This document shows, piece after piece, positions 7,978 to 15,127 of a stretch of 64,000 nucleotides of DNA. Source of the DNA: Cytophagaceae bacterium (GTDB taxonomy: Bacteria; Bacteroidota; Bacteroidia; Flavobacteriales; Flavobacteriaceae); NCBI GenBank assembly GCA_002710685.1, contig PALD01000080.1:62001-126000 (forward strand). Direction: 5' to 3'. Under the pieces are notes generated by a model that saw only the letters and a list, made by a program, of their open reading frames with translations, made no database searches and was not told the DNA's origin. The position numbers and the translations under genes were made by a program. Each line of letters opens with the position of its first letter. Within the stretch, counting starts at the first letter, position 1.

Positions 7978-9039
7978 ATGAATTTAGAAAAAAGAATTTC
8001 CGCGTTCGCAAAACTAGGCGATTACCTGCATGAATTTTTACAATTTGACGAATCTAGGTCATCTAGCTTACAATTTGATAAAAATTCGTTCCAGGAGTTT
8101 GAGGCCATTTTGGCTAAGGCCAAATCACACAACGCCTGGTTCACGCGCAAAAACCTTGAACTGGCATTGGCCAGCTGGGCAACTTCACTCTCGCGGGAAA
8201 ATCTAGAAAAATGGCTGAAACCCTACTCCATAGCTGAAGAATCACATAAAACGGTTGCCATCATCATGGCGGGCAACCTCCCCCTGGTGGGTTTTCATGA
8301 TTTTCTGGCGGTGTTGCTGAGCGGTAAAAAGGTATTGGCAAAACTCAGTAGCGATGATAAGTTCATATTGCCCTTTCTTAGTAAGGTGCTTACCTCGATA
8401 GCGCCCGGTTTTTCAGGCAGGATCCATTTTGCGGAAGCGAAACTAGAAGGATTTGATGCCGTCATCGCCACCGGCAGCAGCAATACTTCACGTTATTTTG
8501 AATACTATTTTAAGAAAAAACCGCACATCATACGCAAGAACCGCAACGGTGCCGCCGTGCTCACGGGCCGGGAAACCAGCAAACAACTGGAAGCCCTGGG
8601 CCAGGACATCTTTAGGTTTTTTGGGATGGGATGCCGCAGTGTGTCCCAGCTTTTTGTGCCGCGCGATTATGACTTTAAGGCTTTTTTTGAGGCCATGGTA
8701 AAACAGGCAGAAGTAATCAATCATCACAAATACGCCAATAATTATGACTACAATAAAGCGGTGTACATGATGAGCCTCTACCCTATTCTTGACAATAATT
8801 TTATGATCCTCAAGCAAGATGAGGGCTTCTCATCTCCCATTGCCGTGGTGTTCTATGCGTATTATGACACTCAAGAAGCATTAAGGGAATATCTGGTCGC
8901 TCAAGGCGAAAAAATTCAGTGTGTGGTTTCAAGTGGTTTTATTGCCGGTGAGGTTCCTTTTGGCGAGGCGCAGGAGCCTAAACTTTGGGATTATGCCGAT
9001 GGTGTTGATTCCATTGAATTTTTATCAAAAATAGGATAG
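7978..9039 (+). CDS. Acyl-CoA reductase (LuxC-like)
   Basis: 353 residues from the ATG at 7978 (MNLEKRISAFAKLGDYLHEF). The frame is open 15 codons upstream, but that part overlaps promoter elements. It belongs to the LuxC/acyl-CoA reductase family, which reduces acyl-CoA or acyl groups to aldehydes. The likely catalytic cysteine is in FFGMGCRSVSQLFVP near residue 220, and the cofactor-binding region includes VAIIMAGNLPLVGFHDFLAVL near 96-116. The family has the aldehyde dehydrogenase fold. It is followed by serC, but no luciferase genes are present, so bioluminescence is not implied. The true substrate is unknown. Confidence 0.85.
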   Translation: MNLEKRISAFAKLGDYLHEFLQFDESRSSSLQFDKNSFQEFEAILAKAKSHNAWFTRKNLELALASWATSLSRENLEKWLKPYSIAEESHKTVAIIMAGNLPLVGFHDFLAVLLSGKKVLAKLSSDDKFILPFLSKVLTSIAPGFSGRIHFAEAKLEGFDAVIATGSSNTSRYFEYYFKKKPHIIRKNRNGAAVLTGRETSKQLEALGQDIFRFFGMGCRSVSQLFVPRDYDFKAFFEAMVKQAEVINHHKYANNYDYNKAVYMMSLYPILDNNFMILKQDEGFSSPIAVVFYAYYDTQEALREYLVAQGEKIQCVVSSGFIAGEVPFGEAQEPKLWDYADGVDSIEFLSKIG

Positions 9040-9228
9040 ACTTCACGGTTTTAATTATTGAATTTTCAGCAGCCATTTTTGTCATTTTAGACATCTTTGC
9101 AGCTGTCAATAAATAGGTTGAAATTATCACTAATTAAACCTGAAATTGAACATCAAAGTGTTTTGAAATCATTAATTTTCGTATTTCAAAAACCAATAAA
9201 AACCATCTGATAAAAACATAATCCACAG

Positions 9229-10293
9229 ATGAAAAAACACAATTTTAGCGCGGGGCCATGTGTCCTGCCACAAGAAGTTTTTCAACAGGCATCACAGGCA
9301 ATATTAGACTTCAACGGCCTAGGTCTTTCACTTATAGAAATCTCCCACCGCAGCAAGGATTTTGTGGACGTGATGGAAGAAGCCAGGGAACTCTCGCTAG
9401 AGTTAATGGACCTGCAGGGCAAGGGCTACAAGGCATTGTTTCTGCAAGGGGGTGCCAGTACACAGTTCTTGATGGCAGCATACAACCTGCTGGAGAACAA
9501 GGCGGCCTATCTCAATACCGGTACCTGGAGCGACAAGGCCATAAAGGAGGCCAAGCTTTTTGGCGAGGTGGTAGAAGTTGCTTCTTCAAAGGACAAAAAC
9601 TATAACTATATCCCTAAAGGATATAGCGTACCCAAGGATGTGGACTACTTTCACATGACGACAAACAATACCATCTTTGGCACCCAGGTAAAGCAATTTC
9701 CTGATGTGGATTGCCCCATGGTGGCAGATATGAGTTCTGACATCTTTTCGCGCATGCTGGATTTTTCAAAATTTGACCTTATCTATGCAGGAGCTCAAAA
9801 GAATATGGGCCCGGCAGGGACAACCCTGGTCGTTATTGATGAAGAGATCCTGGGCAAGGTGACGCGTAAGATTCCATCCATGTTGGATTATGCGACACAC
9901 ATTAGCAAGGGGAGCATGTTCAACACCCCACCGGTATTTGCAGTTTACACTTCGCTACTTACTTTAAGATGGCTCAAGAAGCTGGGCGGTGTCGAGGCCA
10001 TTGAAGAAGAAAACGAGAAAAAGGCAAAGCTTATCTACTCTGAGATTGACATCAACCCCTTATTTAAGGGATTTGCCGAAATCGAGGACCGTAGCAACAT
10101 GAACGCCACCTTCAACATTGTAGAGGATAACCTTAAAGAAACCTTTGACACCATGCTTAAAGAAGCGGGCATCAACGGTCTTAACGGCCACCGTAGCGTG
10201 GGGGGTTACCGGGCATCAATGTACAATGCCCTTAGCCTAAAAAGCGTGGGCACCCTTGTGGATGTAATGAGCGAACTAGAAAGAAAAGCATAA
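9229..10293 (+). CDS. serC: Phosphoserine aminotransferase
   Basis: 354 residues, a class-V PLP aminotransferase converting 3-phosphohydroxypyruvate and glutamate to phosphoserine. The N-terminus KKHNFSAGPCVLP is the family hallmark. The PLP-lysine region is YAGAQKNMGPAGTTLV near residue 190, and the phosphate-contacting HRSVGGYRASMYNA lies near 325. It is followed after 18 bases by serA, forming the first two steps of serine synthesis as an operon (the phosphatase serB is elsewhere). About 190 bases of AT-rich sequence lie upstream, with no clear two-box promoter or riboswitch that I can identify. Confidence 0.97.
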   Translation: MKKHNFSAGPCVLPQEVFQQASQAILDFNGLGLSLIEISHRSKDFVDVMEEARELSLELMDLQGKGYKALFLQGGASTQFLMAAYNLLENKAAYLNTGTWSDKAIKEAKLFGEVVEVASSKDKNYNYIPKGYSVPKDVDYFHMTTNNTIFGTQVKQFPDVDCPMVADMSSDIFSRMLDFSKFDLIYAGAQKNMGPAGTTLVVIDEEILGKVTRKIPSMLDYATHISKGSMFNTPPVFAVYTSLLTLRWLKKLGGVEAIEEENEKKAKLIYSEIDINPLFKGFAEIEDRSNMNATFNIVEDNLKETFDTMLKEAGINGLNGHRSVGGYRASMYNALSLKSVGTLVDVMSELERKA

Positions 10294-10311
10294 AAATTCA
10301 AAAAACAAGAC

Positions 10312-11265
10312 ATGAAAGTTTTAGCAAATGATGGTATCTCGCAAAGCGGTATTGACGCCCTGGAGGCTGCAGGCTTTGAAGTGAGCACCACAACAGTTGC
10401 ACAAGGCCAACTGATAAACTATATAAATGAAAACGATGTTACCGTGCTGCTCGTGCGCAGCGCGACCACGGTAAGAAAAGACCTTATTGATGCATGCCCG
10501 GGCCTTAAGGTCATAGGTCGTGGTGGCGTGGGTATGGACAATATCGACGTGCAATATGCAAAGGATAAAGGTTTATCAGTAATCAATACTCCAGCGGCAT
10601 CCTCCGGCTCAGTGGCAGAACTTGTTTTTGCGCACCTTTACAATAGCGTGAGGTTCTTGTATGACGCAAACCGTAACATGCCCCTTGACGGTGACAGCCG
10701 CTTTAAAGACCTTAAAAAGGCTTACGCCAAAGGTGTTGAGCTGCGTGGCAAGACCCTAGGTGTCATAGGTTTTGGACGTATAGGGCAGGCAACTGCAAAA
10801 GTGGCCCTGGGCGTGGGCATGAAGGTCATCTACTTTGATCCATTTATTGAAAAGGCAACCATAGAGCTGGACTTCTTTGACGGTCAAAAAGTAGATTTTA
10901 AACTTAAGGCTATCAGCAAGGAAGAAGTTTTAAAACAAGCTGATTTCATTACCCTGCACGTACCTGCTCAAAAGGAATATGTGATAGGTAAAAAAGAACT
11001 AGAACTCATGAAGGACGGTGCCGGGCTTATCAATGCAGCCCGTGGGGGTGTTGTTGATGAAGTGGCATTGATAGATGCGCTTGATTCTGGTAAACTGGCC
11101 TTTGCAGGTCTCGATGTTTTTGAAAATGAACCCAAACCTGCCGTAAAAGTCCTTATGAATCAAAAGGTATCCCTATCTCCACACATCGGTGCGGCGACAA
11201 ATGAAGCCCAAGACCGTATAGGAACAGAACTTGCGGACCAGATAAAGGAAATATTTGCCAGCTAA
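10312..11265 (+). CDS. serA: D-3-phosphoglycerate dehydrogenase (short form)
   Basis: 317 residues, a D-2-hydroxyacid dehydrogenase oxidising 3-phosphoglycerate to 3-phosphohydroxypyruvate with NAD. The Rossmann motif is GKTLGVIGFGRIGQ near residue 145. Catalytic Arg is in NAARGGVVDE, Glu in FENEP and His in SPHIGAATNEAQ. The length shows that the C-terminal ACT domain of the E. coli enzyme is missing, so serine feedback through that domain is not expected. The gene follows serC directly, which supports this specificity over other hydroxyacid dehydrogenases. A strong terminator ends the operon. Confidence 0.93.
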   Translation: MKVLANDGISQSGIDALEAAGFEVSTTTVAQGQLINYINENDVTVLLVRSATTVRKDLIDACPGLKVIGRGGVGMDNIDVQYAKDKGLSVINTPAASSGSVAELVFAHLYNSVRFLYDANRNMPLDGDSRFKDLKKAYAKGVELRGKTLGVIGFGRIGQATAKVALGVGMKVIYFDPFIEKATIELDFFDGQKVDFKLKAISKEEVLKQADFITLHVPAQKEYVIGKKELELMKDGAGLINAARGGVVDEVALIDALDSGKLAFAGLDVFENEPKPAVKVLMNQKVSLSPHIGAATNEAQDRIGTELADQIKEIFAS

Positions 11266-11287
11266 CCCTGCTGACATTAAACTGATT

Positions 11288-11318
11288 AAAGTGGACTTTT
11301 GTCCACTTTTTTTATTTT
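11288..11318 (+). terminator. Terminator of the serC-serA operon
   Basis: A 9-bp perfect stem AAAGTGGAC/GTCCACTTT with loop TTTT, followed by a T-rich run. Confidence 0.9.
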
Positions 11319-11378
11319 AAATATAAAGTTAATACGGTTCTCCCTATCTTTATTAACCTAATCAAAAATGTAAAAAAC

Positions 11379-12014
11379 ATGGCTGGGTTACTAGACTTAT
11401 TAAACAGCGACATAGGCAAAAAACTTATTGATGGCGCCAGTGAAGAAACAGGAGCTTCAAAAGACAAAACAGCAAGTGTACTGAGCATGGGCTTACCATT
11501 GCTCATGGGGGCAATGAAAAAAAATGCTTCCACCCCAGAGGGTGCATCAGGCTTGTTAAGCGCATTGAGCAGCGGCAAGCACGATGGTAGCATTCTTGAC
11601 AATATAGGCGGCCTCCTGGGCGGTGGCGCAGATAAGGGCGTCCTTGATGATGGTGCCGGTATCCTGAGCCACGTACTGGGTGGTAAACAATCTACGGTAG
11701 AAAATACCCTGAGTGCAAAATCTGGCCTTGATGCAGGATCCATCTCTAAGATTCTCAAGATGGCGGCTCCAGTGCTACTGGGTCTTTTGGGCAAGCAAAA
11801 GCGAGAAAACAACATTGATAATGGCAATGACCTTTCATCACTCCTGGGAAGTTTCTTAGGTGGACAACCGCAAGAAAACCAAAGCTTGATTGCCAGCCTT
11901 ATTGACCAGGACGGTGACGGTAGCGTGCTGGATGATGTTGCAGACATGGTGCTGGGATCAAAAAAGAAAAGTGGCGGTCTCGGCGGAATGCTGGGAGGGC
12001 TTTTTGGCAAATAG
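11379..12014 (+). CDS. DUF937 domain-containing protein
   Basis: 211 residues, starting MAGLLDLLNSDIGKKLIDGASEETGASKDKTASVL, which is the typical beginning of DUF937 (a YidB-like helical fold). It has several Gly/Leu-rich segments (GGLLGGGADKGVLDDG, LGSFLGGQ, GGLGGMLGGLFGK at the C-terminus). A calcium-like DQDGDGSVLDD loop lies near residues 174-184. It is cytoplasmic by prediction, with no signal peptide. The function is unknown. It is a single gene between two terminators. Confidence 0.85.
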   Translation: MAGLLDLLNSDIGKKLIDGASEETGASKDKTASVLSMGLPLLMGAMKKNASTPEGASGLLSALSSGKHDGSILDNIGGLLGGGADKGVLDDGAGILSHVLGGKQSTVENTLSAKSGLDAGSISKILKMAAPVLLGLLGKQKRENNIDNGNDLSSLLGSFLGGQPQENQSLIASLIDQDGDGSVLDDVADMVLGSKKKSGGLGGMLGGLFGK

Positions 12015-12032
12015 CCATACCTTAAAAAAGAT

Positions 12033-12058
12033 AAAAGCTGCCTAGGGCAGCTTTTTTT
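12033..12058 (+). terminator. Terminator after the DUF937 gene
   Basis: A 10-bp stem AAAAGCTGCC/GGCAGCTTTT with loop TAG and a following T-run. Confidence 0.9.
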
Positions 12059-12104
12059 ATATCCGGGTTGGTGGGAGTTTTGTATATTTAGGTAAAAACA
12101 GGAT

Positions 12105-12533
12105 ATGAAAATACTGGGATACCTTTTAATTGCCCTACTGGTGGTGTATGGTTGTGCTTCAACGCAAAACGATTCAACCTCAAACATGCAGGCCAGCACA
12201 TCTGGCAACGATACAGTACGTATCGCAAATGATAGCCTGGAGTATGAGATAATCATCATAGAGCCCGGTTTCAACACCTTTCTCAACAGTATCGCAAAAC
12301 CTGAGGGGTATTACTCACAAAACTACCTGGAGAATAAAAACAGGTTTTTGGTCGTGGATTATAACCAGCGAGTAATGCAACCCAATAGGTTTGACCCTAA
12401 CCTCTACCCGCAGCAGATTGACTATAGTCCATCAATAGATTATGGTTATGATGTCAACTACAAGCTCTACAATTACTTTGTATATTTTGCCCGTAAATAT
12501 GGGCAGCGATTTAGCGTACCCACAAGAATTTAG
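12105..12533 (+). CDS. Probable lipoprotein, DUF6146-like
   Basis: 142 residues. The N-terminus MKILGYLLIALLVVYGCAST contains a lipobox-like YGC, so Cys17 is probably lipid-modified and the protein anchored to a membrane. A Ser/Thr/Asn-rich linker (about 18-45) follows. The folded part EYEIIIIEPGFNTFL... YYSQNYLENKNRFLVVDYN...NYKLYNYFVYFARKYGQRF is conserved in Flavobacteriaceae, and I recall it as DUF6146. The function is unknown. It lies 39 bases before a membrane-protein gene on the same strand, and the two may be co-expressed. Confidence 0.75.
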   Translation: MKILGYLLIALLVVYGCASTQNDSTSNMQASTSGNDTVRIANDSLEYEIIIIEPGFNTFLNSIAKPEGYYSQNYLENKNRFLVVDYNQRVMQPNRFDPNLYPQQIDYSPSIDYGYDVNYKLYNYFVYFARKYGQRFSVPTRI

Positions 12534-12560
12534 AATCATTCCAATTTAAAATTTGCGCTG

Positions 12561-12568
12561 TATATTTG
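12561..12568 (+). promoter_or_regulatory. -7-like element placed 4 bases before a start codon
   Basis: TATATTTG matches the Bacteroidota -7 consensus TA-N2-TTTG and ends four bases before the GTG start at 12573. No TTG box is seen at the expected distance. If it is used, the transcript would be leaderless or nearly so. Confidence 0.35.
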
Positions 12569-12572
12569 CCAA

Positions 12573-13097
12573 GTGGAAAGATTCAAAGAAAAGTGGGAAA
12601 TCACTAAAAACTGGCAGTTGATACATCCGTTCCTGGGGGTGTTCTTGTCCCTTTTTTGTGGCTGGTTGATCGCAGATGGAATTGTGGGTGCATTTAGCCT
12701 TTCGGCGAAAATCACTCCTTACCTTATCATCCTTCTAACCTTGTTCTTGACCTGGGGCATCATCAAGATATGCCTCTATTGTTTTAAAAAATTAAAGAAC
12801 CGCTGGGTCGTAAATGCCCGCTGGGAGTTTATCGCCATTTTTATCGCATTTGCCATAACAGGCTCAACCGCAGGTAGATTATCTAACCCCTTGATGGAAC
12901 TTATAGGATTTCATCGGGATTTTACCTCTGGCTGGGCATATTGGCCATTGAGAATTGTACTGATTTTCCCTATTTATCAAATCATCCTCTTGCTTGTGGG
13001 ATGGATTTTTGGCCAGTACCGTTTTTTTTACAACTTCCTCAAGAAAATGTGGTCTCGTATGGGACTGGGGTTTTTATTTGGCGAAAGCCAAAAATAA
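12573..13097 (+). CDS. Integral membrane protein with two similar halves (DUF6787-like)
   Basis: 174 residues starting at GTG (MERFKEKWEITKNWQLIHPFLG). Four hydrophobic segments are seen, around residues 18-42, 46-68, 84-105 and 124-148. The halves look duplicated: KNWQLIHPFLGVFLSLFCGW and ARWEFIAIFIAFAITGSTAG share the W-(Q/E)-(L/F)-I start. Each half ends with an aromatic/basic segment (CLYCFKKLKNRW and YNFLKKMWSR). I recall this family as DUF6787, sometimes mislabelled diacylglyceryl transferase; I see no transferase motif. Function unknown. One copy of the dispersed palindrome lies at the 3' end of the gene (13077-13092). Confidence 0.75.
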   Translation: MERFKEKWEITKNWQLIHPFLGVFLSLFCGWLIADGIVGAFSLSAKITPYLIILLTLFLTWGIIKICLYCFKKLKNRWVVNARWEFIAIFIAFAITGSTAGRLSNPLMELIGFHRDFTSGWAYWPLRIVLIFPIYQIILLLVGWIFGQYRFFYNFLKKMWSRMGLGFLFGESQK

Positions 13098-13250
13098 CGT
13101 TTAAATTTAAACATCGATGACATTTTAGCTTATCCCCGGTGCAGGTACTAAAAGACTATTTCCTGCACAGGCCAGCAATATTAATGACCGGCAGGCAGGT
13201 AACAATTAAAGTCAATATTAAATCTTGCCAGCCTGAAAGCACGGAAAAAA

Positions 13251-14795
13251 CTAGGGATTCTGGCTGGCATTTTCATCTTGCGGTTGGGTAAAAAGGTCTT
13301 TATAGGCTTCACTGATATTATCGATTATATCCCCCGCAACAACAGACTCATACCCTAGATGAGATGCGGCAATATCACCTGCCCTACCATGTAAATACAC
13401 TCCAAAGATTGCAGCACTCAACGGGTCATAGCCTTGAGATAGTAGCCCCGTCAACATGCCCGTGAGCACATCACCGGCACCCGCGGTCGCCATACCGGGA
13501 TTGCCGGTATCATTGATATAGAAATAATCTTCATGGATGATGAAGGTGTGGGCACCTTTTAATACCAGGACCAGTTTATGTTCATTGGCAAATTCCTTGG
13601 CCTTTTTTAGCTTGTCAAAGTCATCTTCCCACTCCCCTATTAGCCGTTCAAATTCCTTGGGGTGCGGGGTGATGATGGTTTTTTGAGGCAAGGCTTGTAA
13701 AAATTTCTTGTTTTTTGAGATGATATTAAGGCCATCAGCATCTACCACAAGGGGTTTGTCATAACCAGATAAAAATTTACCGAAGGCTTCTACCGTGGCC
13801 TGCTCAGTGCCCATGCCCATACCTATCCCCGCAACATCAGGTGAGCCCTCAAAGTCAATTTCTTCCAGAAATCTACCATTTTGACGGTCGGCCTCGACCA
13901 TGGCTTCCTGTACTGAGGTCTGCATGATGTTCATGCCCATCTGTGGTATGTATGCCGTGACCAGGCCGGCACCGGTCTTGAGGCACGCCTTTGTGCTCAT
14001 GACCACGCTTCCCATCTTTCCATAGCTTCCACCGGCGATGACCGCATGACCATAGGTCCCCTTGTGCGAGAACTTTTTACGTGGCCTGTACAATTGCAGG
14101 GCGTGGTCCTTATTTAAAAGTATCTGGGTTGATTTGGCCGCAGCCAGATATTCCTTATCCAGGCCAATGTCTATCACCTCCCAGTTTTGGAACAGGCTTC
14201 CCGTTTGCGGTAAGAAAAAAACAAGTTTGGGCACCTGAAAGGTGAGGATGGTCGTCGCATGCACCACGGTTTCATCTTCAGCGGGCACTTTATCCATATA
14301 CAGCCCAGAGGCCATGTCAATACTCAGTACATACGCTCTTGAGGCATTGATTTTTTTATACAGTTCCTGCACCCATTTTGGTGCAGGCCTGTTCAACCCT
14401 ATGCCAAAGATGGCATCAATCACCAGGTCACGGGCCTCGATCTCTGGCAGATCACTTTTTTCCTTTAAAGTTTCTGGCCAGTCCTTGGTCACTTTTTTAA
14501 GGGCTTCATACGCCTTGAGAAAATCATCGCTGCGCTTATCGCTATAATTAATGATATAGACCTTGACGCCATATCCCTGCTCAATGAGGTACCGTGCTAT
14601 GACCAGCCCATCACCCCCGTTATTGCCTATGCCACAAAAAATCTTGATGGGCACCGGGTTGCCCTGCAACCTGTTGTGTATCCATTGAAAGGCATAGCCA
14701 CCGGCACGTTCCATGAGGTTAAAACTTGCAATGCCTTCCTTTTCAACGGTTATTTTATCTGCTTCGCGTATTTGCTCTAGCGATAATATTTTCAT
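13251..14795 (-). CDS. nnr: Bifunctional NAD(P)H-hydrate repair enzyme (epimerase plus dehydratase)
   Basis: 514 residues with two domains. The N-terminal YjeF_N epimerase (about 1-215) shows the GIGNNGGDGLVIAR nucleotide loop near residue 56 and interconverts R- and S-NAD(P)HX. The C-terminal carbohydrate-kinase-like dehydratase (about 225-500) shows AGGSYGKMGS, DADGLN, ITPHPKEFERL and the catalytic GNPGMATAGAGDVLTG near 433. It dehydrates S-NAD(P)HX at the expense of ADP/ATP. The fused arrangement is common in bacteria. It is transcribed away from the thr operon. Between its end and the preceding convergent gene are 153 bases with imperfect inverted repeats but no convincing U-tract terminator. 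Confidence 0.95.
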   Translation of the reverse strand: MKILSLEQIREADKITVEKEGIASFNLMERAGGYAFQWIHNRLQGNPVPIKIFCGIGNNGGDGLVIARYLIEQGYGVKVYIINYSDKRSDDFLKAYEALKKVTKDWPETLKEKSDLPEIEARDLVIDAIFGIGLNRPAPKWVQELYKKINASRAYVLSIDMASGLYMDKVPAEDETVVHATTILTFQVPKLVFFLPQTGSLFQNWEVIDIGLDKEYLAAAKSTQILLNKDHALQLYRPRKKFSHKGTYGHAVIAGGSYGKMGSVVMSTKACLKTGAGLVTAYIPQMGMNIMQTSVQEAMVEADRQNGRFLEEIDFEGSPDVAGIGMGMGTEQATVEAFGKFLSGYDKPLVVDADGLNIISKNKKFLQALPQKTIITPHPKEFERLIGEWEDDFDKLKKAKEFANEHKLVLVLKGAHTFIIHEDYFYINDTGNPGMATAGAGDVLTGMLTGLLSQGYDPLSAAIFGVYLHGRAGDIAASHLGYESVVAGDIIDNISEAYKDLFTQPQDENASQNP

Positions 14796-14908
14796 ATTGT
14801 GTGTGATTTATTGAAATATTCATAAAGAACCAGGCATAAAACATACATTATTGAAGAAAACCCTGTAAAATCAATGACGGGTGACAATTCATTAAAAAGA
14901 CGGTATTG

Positions 14909-14940
14909 TTTTGCCTGTCTAAGTAAAAATAATACTTTTG
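14909..14940 (+). promoter_or_regulatory. Strong promoter of the thr leader and operon
   Basis: TTTTG at 14909-14913, a 19-base spacer and TACTTTTG at 14933-14940 give the best match to the Bacteroidota promoter consensus in the window. It lies 20 bases before the leader-peptide ATG, so the predicted transcript carries the leader peptide and about 170 bases before thrA. Confidence 0.8.
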
Positions 14941-14960
14941 AAAGCAACAGTATCACGATA

Positions 14961-15053
14961 ATGAAGGCAACTATCAACACCTCTATACCCACCACTACCA
15001 TTCTTGGTACGGTTGCTATCATTATTATTACCCCATTGGGGTATGCATTATAA
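14961..15053 (+). CDS. thrL: Threonine-operon leader peptide (attenuator)
   Basis: A 30-codon open frame, ATG at 14961 to TAA at 15051-15053, beginning MKATINTSIP and continuing with TTTILG, then VAIIIITPLGYAL. Seven residues are Thr and seven are Ile, almost half the peptide, with runs Thr11-Thr13 and Ile20-Ile23 followed by Thr24. This mirrors the codon bias of the E. coli thrL peptide that senses charged tRNA-Thr and tRNA-Ile. It lies directly downstream of a strong promoter and 74 bases before thrA. An internal hairpin TACCCC-ATT-GGGGTA spans codons 23-28. The symbol marks functional analogy only. No homology search was possible. Confidence 0.8.
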   Translation: MKATINTSIPTTTILGTVAIIIITPLGYAL

Positions 15054-15089
15054 AAATATAACCTTCGGCATTATTTCGTTTACACGAAA
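15029..15089 (+). promoter_or_regulatory. Candidate attenuator RNA structures between leader and thrA
   Basis: Two short hairpins are visible: TACCCC/GGGGTA (15029-15043, inside the end of the leader frame) and TTTCGT/ACGAAA with loop TTAC (15074-15089). Neither is followed by a U-run, so a classical intrinsic terminator is not seen. GGTTGC inside the leader (15012-15017 region) could pair with GCAATC at about 15102-15107 with one G-U pair, an alternative fold. If the leader controls thrA, it may act by Rho-dependent termination or by masking the thrA start; this is inference. Confidence 0.35.
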
Positions 15090-15127
15090 GTTACTCAAAC
15101 GCAATCTTATTAATAAAAACTTGAACC

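Noticed and set aside
11312-12286. Minus-strand frame of 324 codons opposite the DUF937 gene
   Set aside because: It is a long shadow frame caused by the codon pattern of the DUF937 gene. It runs through two terminators and shows Pro/Ser-rich low complexity with no family motif.
13099-13112. Perfect palindrome GTTTAAATTTAAAC after the DUF6787-like gene
   Set aside because: It lacks GC pairs and a T-run for a terminator and has no second copy that I saw. In AT-rich spacers such palindromes occur by chance.
14792-15022. Minus-strand frame of 76 codons overlapping the nnr start by four bases
   Set aside because: It runs antisense to the thr promoter and the Thr/Ile-rich leader; its hydrophobic look comes from complementing Ile/Thr codons. 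I recognise no family. The plus-strand promoter and leader explain the region better.
15054-15127. Classical intrinsic terminator for the thr attenuator
   Set aside because: Looked for specifically. The only stems are 5-6 bp and none is followed by a T-run, so I do not call a terminator there.
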